28,710 nt of DNA from JAKORR01 sp964608495 (GCA_964608495.1 CAZSOQ010000039.1:1-28710), one strand, 5' to 3'. Positions 14,044 through 22,130 are shown, counted from the stretch's first letter. The notes: a model not told the origin generated them from the sequence alone. Numbers and translations are program-made.

Positions 14044-15174
14044 TCACTCCTCGCGGTCCGCGGCAACTCTCGCCGCGCCGCCCGGCGCAACGCCCTCGTC
14101 CAGGTAACCGACCACCGGCTGACCGGCCTTGGGCATCCACACGCGCTCGGGCTCGGGACACATCACATGTATGGCGGCTTCCTCGCTGGAGATGTACAGC
14201 TCGTCGCCGTCCTCCGCAGCCACCATCGGCCGCAGCTTGATCCGGTCGCAAAGCCCCAGCATCCCGTTGCCGAAGCCCAGCACGATCGCGAAGGGCCCGT
14301 TCACCATTGCCGACGCGTAGACTTGGCGCAGCATCGTCCGCAGCCTTCTCCGGTCCTCATCCTCGTCCGCGTCAATGTTCTTCCAGAAAGGCGCCGCCAC
14401 CGCGTCACAGGCGACCTCGAAGGGCAAGCGGTGGCGCCGCACCAGCAGGTCAAACAGGTACACCATGACCTCCGTGTCCGTCTGCAGCGTGCACCTGTAG
14501 CCGTACATCTCCAGGTAGCGGCGGTTGATGCCGTAGGAGCTTATCTCGCCGTTGTGCACCACCGAGTAGTCCAGCAGACAGAAGGGGTGGGCTCCTCCCC
14601 ACCAGGCCTGTGTATTGGTCGGGAAGCGGGCATGCGCCGTCCAGATGTAGGCCTCGTAGTGCTCGACCATGAAGAACTGGCCCACTTCCTCGGGGTAGCC
14701 GACCGCCTTGAAAGCCCCCATGTTCTTGCCCGAGGAGAAGACGAAGGCCCCGTCTATCTCCGCGTTGACGTCCATCACGGCCGCCACCGCGTGGTCGTCC
14801 TCGGTCGCCTCCTCGGCGACGTCCTTGGGCGACAGGAAGTACCGCCACAACAAAGGCTCGTTCTTGATCGCGGGGTGCGGCCGCGTCGGAATCTCCTCGA
14901 AGTGCGCCACCTCGAACCTCTGGCCCAGCAGCTCCTCCGTCTGGTCCTTCGCCCTCTCGTCGCCGTACATCACGTGGAAGCAGTAGTAGTCGGCCCAGTC
15001 GGGGTAGATGCCGTAGGCGGCAAAGCCGCCGCCCAGCCCATTGCCTCGCTCGTGCATGTTGGCGATGGCCTCCAGTATGGCCTCGCCGTTCTGCCGGCGC
15101 CCTTTGCGGCTTATCCAGCCCATCAGGCCGCAGGCTCCCCGATCTCGTTCGTCGTATCTCGAGCGGAAAAGCAT
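14044..15174 (-). CDS. Glutamate synthase glutaminase subunit (class II amidotransferase) with propeptide
   Basis: A 376-residue N-terminal-nucleophile amidotransferase that releases ammonia from glutamine for the FMN subunit. The nucleophile must be C15 in RGACGLMGW. It is not preceded by a start codon, so a 14-residue propeptide (MLFRSRYDERDRGA) has to be removed to free it, as in large GltB proteins. Other class II landmarks are TAHARFPTNTQAWWGGAHPF, DYSVVHNGEISSYG and LQTDTEVMVYLFD. GAGAGGG lies 7 bases before ATG 15174. It sits between the HdrBC gene (67 bases upstream) and the FMN gene (6 bases downstream), all on one strand. It is longer than the MgsA-type subunits (about 300), which favours glutamate synthase over N-methylglutamate synthase. 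Confidence 0.92.
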   Translation of the reverse strand: MLFRSRYDERDRGACGLMGWISRKGRRQNGEAILEAIANMHERGNGLGGGFAAYGIYPDWADYYCFHVMYGDERAKDQTEELLGQRFEVAHFEEIPTRPHPAIKNEPLLWRYFLSPKDVAEEATEDDHAVAAVMDVNAEIDGAFVFSSGKNMGAFKAVGYPEEVGQFFMVEHYEAYIWTAHARFPTNTQAWWGGAHPFCLLDYSVVHNGEISSYGINRRYLEMYGYRCTLQTDTEVMVYLFDLLVRRHRLPFEVACDAVAAPFWKNIDADEDEDRRRLRTMLRQVYASAMVNGPFAIVLGFGNGMLGLCDRIKLRPMVAAEDGDELYISSEEAAIHVMCPEPERVWMPKAGQPVVGYLDEGVAPGGAARVAADREE

Positions 15175-15241
15175 ATGCCGTCCCTCTCCCCGCCTGTGAG
15201 TGTGGAAAGACCCCCAGGGCCGTGAGGCGGTCGCTTGGGCC

Positions 15242-16636
15242 CTACTCGCCCTCGCGCTTGGCCCTGCGCCTCGCGCGGGAGCCCGCCGGGCCCTTGCGCT
15301 TGGCTGGTGCTCCTGCCTCAGCCTCCACGCCCAGCAGCTTCTGGAGCTCCTCGGTGCCGGGCGTCCTCGCCTCAGGCAGCCCGAGCTTGGCCCGCCGTGA
15401 GCCCGAAGGCCGCGTCAGCAGCCCCGTGCGCAGGAAGCTGTCCACACCGGCCGTCACGGCTTCCGGTGCCAGGCCGCGCTCGATGGCCAGGTGCTTCAGG
15501 GCCCGCAGCCCGTGCACCATGCCCCATCTCTGGTAGCACAGCTCGTGGCATTCGTAGCACTCGACGCACTTGAACAGGCCCGGGTCCCTCAGAGCACCGT
15601 CCAGGTCGCCTTCCAGAGCTCTGGAGAAAAGTGTCCAGGGCTGGTAGCTTGGGTCCATCTTGTGTACCTCACAGGTCCGCGAGCACGCCTGGCACTCCAC
15701 GCACGCCCGCATCTGCTCGACCGGCAGCTCCTCTACCCCGGCCTCCTGCTGGCTCTCCTGGGCCCGCCGGTCCAGCACCGGCCGCACGTCTATGCGGTGC
15801 AGCTCCAGCCCCAGCTTGTCGAGCGGCAGCCCGAAGGCCAGGGCCATCAGCTCGCTCAGCGCCGCCACCGGCACCCCGTAGCTGTGCCCTTCGCGCCCCA
15901 TGTCGAGCTGCGCCAGGTCATACTGCATGAAGCAGGCGGGGCACACGACGGTCAACACGTCCACGCCGATCTCCGAGACCTCGCGCAGCTTGTGGCGCGT
16001 CATCTCGCGGGCGTCTTCGGCCAAGCCGGACGCATTCATGGTGCCGCCGCAGCACAGCAGCTTGCTCGGGTAGTCCACGACCTGCGCGCCCAGGGCCCGC
16101 ACGATGCTCTCGAACTTGTGCGGGCTCATCGGGGCGTCCACCTGGACCTCCTCCGACGGGCGCATCTGGTGGCAGCCGGCATGGACGGCGACGCGCATGC
16201 CCCGGAGGGGGTTGCTGACGCGCCGGGCGACGAGATCGGTGCCAATCTCGTCGTGCAGCACCTCGATGAGATGCAGGACCCGCGCCTGGCCCGTGAAGGT
16301 ATGGCCGATCTCCGCCAGGCGGGCGTTGGTATCGCGCAGGAGCTGTGGGTTGGCCATCAGGTGAGCCCTGGCGCCCTTCAGCGTGCCCACGCACCCGTTG
16401 CACGGGCTGAAGAGGTCAACGCCGGCGGCATCCGCGAGGGACAGGTTCCTGGCGGCGGTGAGCAGCCAGACCGCCTCGCTGTGGTTCATAATCAGCGATT
16501 TCTCCGGGCAGCACGTGAACCCGTCCAGGTCCGAGAATTCGAACCCAAGCCCGTCGAGCACGAGCCTGATGGACTTTTCCATGAAGGGGAAGCGGCCCTG
16601 TATGAAACAGCCCCAGAAGGCGGCAAAGGATCGCAT
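15242..16636 (-). CDS. HdrB-HdrC fusion (heterodisulfide-reductase-like Fe-S protein)
   Basis: A 464-residue cytoplasmic electron-transfer protein. It has two CCG domains of the HdrB type, each expected to bind a non-cubane [4Fe-4S] cluster: C10-x31-C42C43-x35-C79xxC82 and C155-x39-C195C196-x35-C232xxC235. Residues about 308-390 are an HdrC-like module with two CxxCxxCxxxC motifs (C312/315/318/322 and C357/360/363/367), though the Pro normally after the last Cys is missing. The first CCG reads CCP, a common variant. The C-terminus (about 440-464) is a Lys/Arg-rich tail not usual for Hdr proteins. It heads the glutamate synthase operon behind an extended -10 promoter. No HdrA or MvhD is nearby. 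A glycolate-oxidase-like or LutA-like role is less likely given the HdrC part. Confidence 0.88.
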   Translation of the reverse strand: MRSFAAFWGCFIQGRFPFMEKSIRLVLDGLGFEFSDLDGFTCCPEKSLIMNHSEAVWLLTAARNLSLADAAGVDLFSPCNGCVGTLKGARAHLMANPQLLRDTNARLAEIGHTFTGQARVLHLIEVLHDEIGTDLVARRVSNPLRGMRVAVHAGCHQMRPSEEVQVDAPMSPHKFESIVRALGAQVVDYPSKLLCCGGTMNASGLAEDAREMTRHKLREVSEIGVDVLTVVCPACFMQYDLAQLDMGREGHSYGVPVAALSELMALAFGLPLDKLGLELHRIDVRPVLDRRAQESQQEAGVEELPVEQMRACVECQACSRTCEVHKMDPSYQPWTLFSRALEGDLDGALRDPGLFKCVECYECHELCYQRWGMVHGLRALKHLAIERGLAPEAVTAGVDSFLRTGLLTRPSGSRRAKLGLPEARTPGTEELQKLLGVEAEAGAPAKRKGPAGSRARRRAKREGE

Positions 16637-16721
16637 ACGTCCATGTCTCCCTGGAAGTGGGCCAGAAGGCTAACCGGCAGCGTACCTCGCCGTCAAGAGC
16701 CTCCGACCATCCCTTGGGCTG

Positions 16722-16730
16722 ATGATAGCA
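16722..16730 (-). promoter_or_regulatory. Extended -10 promoter for the hdrBC-glutamate synthase operon
   Basis: On the minus strand TGC directly precedes TATCAT (16727-16722, 5/6), a TGn-extended -10. No good -35 lies at 16-18 bases. The leader would be about 79 nt. The same promoter style occurs before the FHA kinase. Confidence 0.5.
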
Positions 16731-16786
16731 CACCCCGGGCCTGGCCCGGCAGTCAGCCGCGCCTGCCGGCTCGCCCTGCCCCCGAC

Positions 16787-16815
16787 GTGACCTGTGCTCC
16801 ATCCTGGACTACAAT
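16787..16815 (+). promoter_or_regulatory. Sigma-70-like promoter for the lpt operon
   Basis: GTGACC (16787-16792, 4/6), 17-base spacer, TACAAT (16810-16815, 5/6). The start of transcription near 16822 gives a leader of about 17 nt carrying GGAG at 16830-16833, which fits translation from the ATG at 16839. Confidence 0.6.
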
Positions 16816-16838
16816 GGTACCCGGAGAGCGGAGATGCC

Positions 16839-17513
16839 ATGCCCTGCCCGGCGCCCTGCCGCCCGCCGGTGGTGGGTGGTGTGCTTTGGCGGCGTCGCAG
16901 ACAGGCGTCCGACAGCCCAGATGGTACCACGCTAATGTTTCGAAACGTTTTCCTGGTGGTGGCCGTCCTGGCCGTGGCCGCGGGGGCGGCCGTGTGGTGG
17001 GCGGTGCAGACCCGCCCGGAAGAGGCGGGGGTCGGGCCGTCCACGGGGCCCGCCGTGCCGGTGCCGCCGGTGCCTGAGCGCAGGGCCGAGCTACAGGCGA
17101 AGGGTGTCGATCTGGAGGAGAAGGACGCCGCGGGCAATCTTCTCTGGAAGCTACGGGCCGACGGGACCTTCACGGCCGACAGGGAGAAGGGCACGGCCCG
17201 AGGCGAGCAGGTGAAGTGGGAGCTGGTGACCAAGGACGGTCCCCACTGGCTGGCGGAGGCGCCGGAGACCGAGATAGACCAGAAGGCCGGCAGGCTGGTG
17301 TTCATCCGGGGCGTGCACGTCCGCACGGCCGACGGCGCTCTGGCCTTCGACGCCCCCAAGGTGACCTACGAGAAGGCCAACGAGAAACTACTGGCCGACG
17401 GTCCTGTCACAATAACCGTGAAGGCCGGCAAGCTGACGGTGGGCGAGCTGGTCGTGGACACGAAGACCAAGGAGTTGCGGGCCAAGCGAGTCAGGGGCAC
17501 GTATCGCTTCTGA
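16839..17513 (+). CDS. lptC: LptC-like lipopolysaccharide export protein
   Basis: Membrane-anchored periplasmic protein that passes lipopolysaccharide from the inner-membrane LptB/F/G transporter to LptA. It has a single hydrophobic anchor (NVFLVVAVLAVAAGAAVWWAV) followed by a Pro-rich linker and a repeated beta-strand domain of the LptC type (ELQAKGVDLEEKDAAG, LLWKLRADGTFTADREKG, WLAEAPETEIDQKAGRLVF, VRTADGALAFDAPKVTYEKA). ATG 16839 is chosen from the promoter position and GGAG 5 bases upstream. It gives 224 residues with a 32-residue cytoplasmic lead, longer than usual. ATG 16935 (192 residues) gives the standard LptC start but has no ribosome site, so the start is uncertain. The lptA neighbour strongly supports the call. 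Confidence 0.82.
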   Translation: MPCPAPCRPPVVGGVLWRRRRQASDSPDGTTLMFRNVFLVVAVLAVAAGAAVWWAVQTRPEEAGVGPSTGPAVPVPPVPERRAELQAKGVDLEEKDAAGNLLWKLRADGTFTADREKGTARGEQVKWELVTKDGPHWLAEAPETEIDQKAGRLVFIRGVHVRTADGALAFDAPKVTYEKANEKLLADGPVTITVKAGKLTVGELVVDTKTKELRAKRVRGTYRF

Positions 17514-17541
17514 ATCGCCCGGCCGCGGAGGTGTCCTTTGA

Positions 17542-18093
17542 ATGAACGCTAGAGTCCTTATCCCGTTGATCCTCCTCGCGGGGGCCGCCGTGGCCTGGCC
17601 CCAGGCCCACACCCAGACGACCACGGCCGACATCACGGCCGCCGAGATGGTCTTCCGCTTCCAGAAGAGCGAGTTCGAGTTCACCGGGAACTGCGTGCTC
17701 AAGATCTCAGGCGCCAACACCGCCGAGATGTATGCGCCGCGCATGGTGTTCCAGCTCACCAGCGGCGGGTCCCAGCTCAAGCATCTCACGGCCTACGGCC
17801 CCACCAAGGTCACAGTCATGACACCTAAGAATGAAGAGGGCCAAAGACGGAAGATCGTCGCCGAGTGCAAGGAGTACGCTACCTTCGACGAGCCCGAGCA
17901 GATGCTGGAGATGAAAGGCGACACCGTCGTTGACGTCCTCATCCTCCCCGAGGGTCCCGACTCCCAGAGGCTCCGCTTCAACATGAACGAGGTGCGGATC
18001 AACCTCAAGACCGGCGAGCTCACCGGCAAGCCGGCTCGCGTCCATTTCGAGGGCTTCCTGCCCGCGGGCGAAGCGGAAGAGGGGAAGCAGTAA
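17542..18093 (+). CDS. lptA: LptA-like periplasmic lipopolysaccharide bridge protein
   Basis: A 183-residue protein with a cleavable signal peptide (MNARVLIPLILLAGAAVAWP). The mature part is a series of short beta strands of the OstA/LptA fold: ITAAEMVFRFQKSEFEFTGNC, LKISGANTAEMYAPRMVFQ, IVAECKEYATFDEPEQMLEM and VRINLKTGELTGKPARV (segments noted, not contiguous). LptA stacks in the periplasm to bridge LptC to the outer-membrane LptD. It starts 28 bases after lptC behind a GGAGGTG site and ends 4 bases before lptB, so they form one operon. The acidic C-terminus (GEAEEGKQ) is unremarkable. Confidence 0.85.
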   Translation: MNARVLIPLILLAGAAVAWPQAHTQTTTADITAAEMVFRFQKSEFEFTGNCVLKISGANTAEMYAPRMVFQLTSGGSQLKHLTAYGPTKVTVMTPKNEEGQRRKIVAECKEYATFDEPEQMLEMKGDTVVDVLILPEGPDSQRLRFNMNEVRINLKTGELTGKPARVHFEGFLPAGEAEEGKQ

Positions 18094-18097
18094 TCCC

Positions 18098-18817
18098 ATG
18101 GCCCTACTCGCTCGCGGGCTGGTGAAGTCCTACGGTGGCCGCCGCGTCGTGGCGGGTGTGGACCTGCAGGTCCAGCGGGGCGAGATCGTCGGCCTCCTCG
18201 GCCCCAACGGCGCCGGCAAGACGACCACCTTCTACCTCGTCCTGGGCCTCGTCCGGGCTGAGGCGGGCACCGTCGAGCTCGACGGCCAGGACATATCCCA
18301 CCTCCCCATGCACGGACGCTGCGTCCGCGGGCTCGGCTACCTGGCCCAGGAGCCCTCGGTGTTCCGTCGCCTGTCGGTGCGCGACAACCTGCTGCTCATC
18401 CTCGAGCTGCAGAACCTGCCGCGGGCAAGACGGGTCGAACGCGCGCAAGAGCTGATGGAGAAGCTGCAGATAGCTCACCTTGCCGACCGCATGGGCCGGG
18501 TGCTTAGCGGCGGCGAGCGGCGTCGCGTCGAGATCGCCCGGGCCCTGTGCACTTCGCCGTCCTTCATCCTGCTGGACGAGCCCTTCACGGGTGTGGACCC
18601 CATCGCCATAGACGAGATCCGGCGACTGGTCATGGGATTGCAGTCCGACGACATCGGCATCGTCATCTCGGACCACAACGTGCGCGAGACCCTCAGCATC
18701 ACCGACCGCGCCTACATCATCTCCGAGGGGCAGATCCGCACGCACGGGCCCTCCGCCGACCTGCCCAGCGATCCCATCGCCAGAAAGTACTACCTGGGCG
18801 AGCATTTCCAGATGTAG
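18098..18817 (+). CDS. lptB: Lipopolysaccharide export ABC transporter ATPase LptB
   Basis: A 239-residue ATPase, the family's usual length, powering lipopolysaccharide extraction from the inner membrane. Walker A is GPNGAGKTT (35-43), the Q loop contains Q84 in YLAQEPSVFRRLSVRDNL (the FRRLSV string is typical of LptB), the signature is LSGGERRRVEIARAL (136-150), Walker B is FILLDEP (156-162) and the switch His is H193 in ISDHNVRETL. It is followed after 10 bases by the permease. Secure. Confidence 0.95.
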   Translation: MALLARGLVKSYGGRRVVAGVDLQVQRGEIVGLLGPNGAGKTTTFYLVLGLVRAEAGTVELDGQDISHLPMHGRCVRGLGYLAQEPSVFRRLSVRDNLLLILELQNLPRARRVERAQELMEKLQIAHLADRMGRVLSGGERRRVEIARALCTSPSFILLDEPFTGVDPIAIDEIRRLVMGLQSDDIGIVISDHNVRETLSITDRAYIISEGQIRTHGPSADLPSDPIARKYYLGEHFQM

Positions 18818-18827
18818 ACGCTAGACC

Positions 18828-19913
18828 ATGAAGACGCTGGACCGTTACATCCTCAGCGAATTCGCCGGGCCCTTTCTCTTCGGCTTAGGCATCTTCTTCA
18901 CGCTGCTCGTCGGCGTGGACGTGCTCTACGACATCCTGCGCATGACCATCCGGTACCAGATGCCCATGGTCAAGGCCATCGAGGTAGCCGGCTACAGGCT
19001 GCCGGTCATGTTCGGACTGACCGTGCCGATGGCGGCCATGTTCGCCAGCCTGATGACCTTCGCCCGGCTGAGCAGCGAGGGTGAGCTGACCGCCATCCGC
19101 GTCGGGGGCGCGTCCCTCCGGCGCGTGGGACTGGCCGTCATCGTCCTGTGCGCCCTGTTTTCGCTGGTCCTGGCCGTGCTCGTGCACACGTGGATCCCCA
19201 CCTGCAGCGGCATGTCCACCCGCATGCTGGCCGAGTACCGGGGCAAGATCAAGGCGATACGGCACCTGATGCTGCGCATCCCGGAAAACGGCCCCATGGA
19301 GCGCATCGTCTATGTGGACAAGCTGGACGCCGCCCGCGGCGAGATGGAGTGGGTGGTGATCCACGAGTTCAAGGAAGGCCAGCCCTGTGTGACCCTTGTG
19401 GCCAAGCGTGCACGCTGGGGCGGCAAGGTCTGGATCCTCGAACAGCTCGAGCACACGCGCATCACCCCGGAGGGCAGCCGGTCCGAGAAGCTGGCTGAGC
19501 TCAGATATGACCTGGGCCGCACCCCCGAGGACCTCGAGCGCGTCAAGTACACGCCCGACGAGCTGAGGACCACCGAGCTCCTCCGGGAGCTGGAGGTCGT
19601 GACCTCGGGGCATGCCGCCGATGCCGGGCGCGCCGCCCAGATCAGGATGGAGATCGCCAACCGCTGGTCCGCGCCGTGGGCGGTGCTCGGGATGGGGCTG
19701 GTGGGAGTGGCGCTGGGCGTGAGGCCCCAGCGCACGTCCCGCGGCGTGGCCCTGGGCTTGTCCCTCGCCGTCGTTCTGCTCTACTACATAGTCATGCACA
19801 CGATGACGATCGTGGGGGAGCAGGGGCGGCTGCCGGCGCCCCTGTGCGCGTGGCTCGCCAACGGGGCCCTGGTCGCCGTGGGCCTGACCGGCCTGTTCAG
19901 CCACGATCGCTGA
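18828..19913 (+). CDS. LptF/LptG family permease (YjgP/YjgQ)
   Basis: A 361-residue inner-membrane permease of the lipopolysaccharide transporter. It begins with the family hallmark LDRYILSEFAGPFLFGLGIF. Three N-terminal membrane segments (about 13-33, 55-78, 99-123) are followed by a periplasmic beta-jellyroll domain (about 130-270) and three C-terminal segments (about 285-305, 311-328, 336-355). The conserved cytoplasmic loop ARLSSEGELTAIRVGGAS is present. Only one such gene lies here. Either it works as a homodimer or the second permease is encoded elsewhere, so I leave F or G undecided. Confidence 0.93.
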   Translation: MKTLDRYILSEFAGPFLFGLGIFFTLLVGVDVLYDILRMTIRYQMPMVKAIEVAGYRLPVMFGLTVPMAAMFASLMTFARLSSEGELTAIRVGGASLRRVGLAVIVLCALFSLVLAVLVHTWIPTCSGMSTRMLAEYRGKIKAIRHLMLRIPENGPMERIVYVDKLDAARGEMEWVVIHEFKEGQPCVTLVAKRARWGGKVWILEQLEHTRITPEGSRSEKLAELRYDLGRTPEDLERVKYTPDELRTTELLRELEVVTSGHAADAGRAAQIRMEIANRWSAPWAVLGMGLVGVALGVRPQRTSRGVALGLSLAVVLLYYIVMHTMTIVGEQGRLPAPLCAWLANGALVAVGLTGLFSHDR

Positions 19914-20016
19914 AATCGCGGGGGCGGGGACCGCGACCGGACTCGACAGGGAGGGCTTGGGCCGCAGGACCGGCCTGGGTCCAGCACGAATTAGGTGGAA
20001 CGAGCGCGCGGGTCGC

Positions 20017-20038
20017 GGCAGGCACCCGTAAGCCTGCC
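20017..20038. other. Hairpin between the permease and DUF3084 genes
   Basis: GGCAGGC (20017-20023) and GCCTGCC (20032-20038) form a perfect 7-bp stem with loop ACCCGTAA, inside the 185-base gap 19914-20098. No T-run follows. It may be a terminator, a processing site or a leader structure for the next gene. Confidence 0.4.
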
Positions 20039-20098
20039 CTCGCGGCGCCGCGGGGACAGGCGCCTTCTCGCGCGCGGCCCGCTGGCGCCGAACCGAGC

Positions 20099-21706
20099 AT
20101 GACCAGCTTCTTCGCCATAACCTTGAGCGTCCTACCCCTGGTCGGTGCGATCATCGCCTGGCTGGGCGACGTCATTGGCTATCGCCTCGGCCGCTCCCGC
20201 CGCACCATCTTCGGCCTCCGTCCCCGCACCACCGCCCGACTCATCGGCGTTGCTGTCGGCGCCCTCCTCCCCCTCATCGGCCTTGCCGTCGCCGCCGTGG
20301 GCTCCGAGCAGGTCCGTACCGCCCTGTTGCACATGGACGAGCTGCGAAGCCAGACCGAGCAGTTGGCCCAGCACAACGACCGCCTCAACGCCTCACGGCA
20401 GAAGCTTCTGGGCAGAGTCAAGGACCTGGAGCAGCGCGAGGAGGAGGCGCGAGACCGGGTGGCCGCGGCCGACCGCCGTGCCCAGACCGCCGACGACCGC
20501 TCGCGCCACGCCGAGGCCCACCTGGCCGGCGTCAACCAGCGGCTCAACGCCTCCCAGGCCAGGCTCAAGCAGGCCCACGAGCGCCTCAAGACGCTCGAAG
20601 CGCAGCGCGACAAGCTCCAGACGAGTGTGGACGAGCTCACCACGGAACGCGAGCGGCTCACCGAGGGACTCGAGGACGCCCGCAGGCGCGCCGCTGAGAT
20701 TGACCGACAGCGCAGGGAGGTGCTGAGCCAGCTCCAGCAGACCCAGGAGCAGCTCAAGGACCTCAACGATCAACGGGCGGCCCTGGGCGCCGAGGCCGAG
20801 AGGCTCCGGGCCGACCGCGACCGCTTGACGGTCGAGCTCGACAGACTCACCCAACAGAGCGAGGACCTCAACACGCGCATCGCCGAGTACCGCCGCCTGC
20901 TGGCCGAGGCGCAGACCGATCTCGAGAAACAGCAGACGGAGTTGCGGCGAGCGAAGCAGCAGGTGGCCGATGCGAACGCCTACCTGGACAAGCTCAGACA
21001 GCAGTACGCGGCGCGCATCACGACCGAGCGCCTCATCGAGGAGAGCCCGGTCATCTACGAGCCCGGCGACGAGGTGGTGCGCGCCACCGTGACGACCCGG
21101 CAGAAGCGCGAGCAGATTGAAGCGGCCCTGTCCGAGATCCTGGTGGTGGCGAACAGCCGAGCCGTGAGGAGCCGCGTACCGCCCGACGAGACCGGCCGGG
21201 CCCTTCGACTCGTCCGCCCGCTCCCCGCGCAAGCGAGTCTCACCGGCGAGCCGGGCGAGAAAGAGATCATCGCCGGCATCGCCGACCGGATGCTGGAAAG
21301 CGCGGAGACCGGCTTCGTCGTCACCGTGCGCAGCCTGGAGCGCCACTTCCTCCTCGAGCCGCGCCAGTTGAACGTCGAGATGCGCATGACGCCCGACAAG
21401 GTGCGCTTCCATGAGGGCGAGGTGGTGGACTCGCTGCGCTTCGACCCGCCCACGGAGCGGGCCGATGTGCTTCGCAGGGTCTTCGCCGCTCGCGGCCACC
21501 TGCGCGAGGTGGCCATGGCCCGCGGCCTGCTGCCCGATTCCAAGACCGGCGAGTACGGCGGCTTCCCGGCCGAGGGCGTGATGGCGGCGATAGACAAGGT
21601 GGCCCAGGCCAAGCGGCCCGTCGAGGTGCTCGTGGTGGCCGCGCGGGACGTGCGAACCTCCGACCCCCTGATCGTGAGTCTGGAGGTGCGCCCGGTCCGT
21701 GAGTGA
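20099..21706 (+). CDS. DUF3084 membrane-anchored coiled-coil protein
   Basis: A 535-residue protein of the DUF3084 family, known mainly from cyanobacteria and some other diderm or related phyla; no function is established. The N-terminus has two membrane segments (about 5-23 and 48-67) flanking the conserved loop GDVIGYRLGRSRRTIFGLRPR. A long coiled coil (about 72-320) rich in Leu, Glu, Gln and Arg heptads follows, then a mixed alpha/beta C-terminal domain (about 325-535) ending VAARDVRTSDPLIVSLEVRP. ATG 20099 is chosen because the upstream extension lacks homology and overlaps the permease; the ribosome site is weak. The end overlaps the YqgF-like gene by 8 bases. The layout suggests a structural or scaffold role at the envelope (inference). 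Confidence 0.82.
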   Translation: MTSFFAITLSVLPLVGAIIAWLGDVIGYRLGRSRRTIFGLRPRTTARLIGVAVGALLPLIGLAVAAVGSEQVRTALLHMDELRSQTEQLAQHNDRLNASRQKLLGRVKDLEQREEEARDRVAAADRRAQTADDRSRHAEAHLAGVNQRLNASQARLKQAHERLKTLEAQRDKLQTSVDELTTERERLTEGLEDARRRAAEIDRQRREVLSQLQQTQEQLKDLNDQRAALGAEAERLRADRDRLTVELDRLTQQSEDLNTRIAEYRRLLAEAQTDLEKQQTELRRAKQQVADANAYLDKLRQQYAARITTERLIEESPVIYEPGDEVVRATVTTRQKREQIEAALSEILVVANSRAVRSRVPPDETGRALRLVRPLPAQASLTGEPGEKEIIAGIADRMLESAETGFVVTVRSLERHFLLEPRQLNVEMRMTPDKVRFHEGEVVDSLRFDPPTERADVLRRVFAARGHLREVAMARGLLPDSKTGEYGGFPAEGVMAAIDKVAQAKRPVEVLVVAARDVRTSDPLIVSLEVRPVRE

Positions 21707-22130
21707 CGCGCCGGCCCCCGAGGACTCTCCGCGCCCTCGCCCCTCGTCCGTGCTCGCCCTCGACCCGGGCCGGGAAAAGTGCGGCCTGGCCCAGGTGAGG
21801 CCCGACGGCGAGGTGTGGCGCAGAGCCGTGCTCCCGGTGGCCGACGCGCCCGCTGCCGTGCTGTCCTGGGCCGAGTCCGACACGGTGGTTGTGCTCGGCC
21901 GAGGCACGGGTCATAAGGACCTGGCCCGCCTTCTCCGGGAGGCAGGCGTCCAGTTCCTGCTCGCCGATGAGCGCGACACCACGCTCGAAGCGCGACGCCT
22001 CTACTGGCAGGCCAATCCGCCGCGGGGCTGGCGGCGGTTCCTGCCCCGGGGCCTGCTGGTGCCCCGCGAGGCCCTCGACGACTGGGCGGCCGTGGCCATC
22101 GCCCGCCGCTTTCTGCAAAGGGGCGCCTAG
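21699..22130 (+). CDS. YqgF/RuvX-like RNase H-fold nuclease
   Basis: A 143-residue protein of the YqgF (RuvX) type; bacterial members take part in pre-16S rRNA processing. The RNase H-fold start is VLALDPGREKCGLA with D22 as the first catalytic acid. TVVVLGRGT resembles the family's central strand, RDTTLEARRLYW (92-103) the next motif, and D127/D128 in ALDDWAAVAIARR the last acidic position. It starts at GTG 21699, overlapping the DUF3084 stop by 8 bases with GGAGGTG upstream, so it is translationally linked. A DUF3084 neighbour beside a YqgF-like protein is a pairing I recall from cyanobacteria. A divergent Holliday-junction resolvase role is the alternative. Confidence 0.75.
   Translation: MSDAPAPEDSPRPRPSSVLALDPGREKCGLAQVRPDGEVWRRAVLPVADAPAAVLSWAESDTVVVLGRGTGHKDLARLLREAGVQFLLADERDTTLEARRLYWQANPPRGWRRFLPRGLLVPREALDDWAAVAIARRFLQRGA

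Noticed and set aside
12394..15225. A 943-codon open frame on the plus strand
   Set aside because: It lies antisense to the glutaminase, FMN and GXGXG genes, has no recognisable domain, and is the open shadow frame expected in GC-rich DNA.
15491..17077. A 528-codon plus-strand open frame
   Set aside because: Antisense to the HdrBC gene and overlapping the lptC start; no family resemblance.
19676..20098. Upstream extension of the DUF3084 gene
   Set aside because: It would overlap the permease gene by more than 200 bases, and the family's conserved start is at the ATG at 20099.
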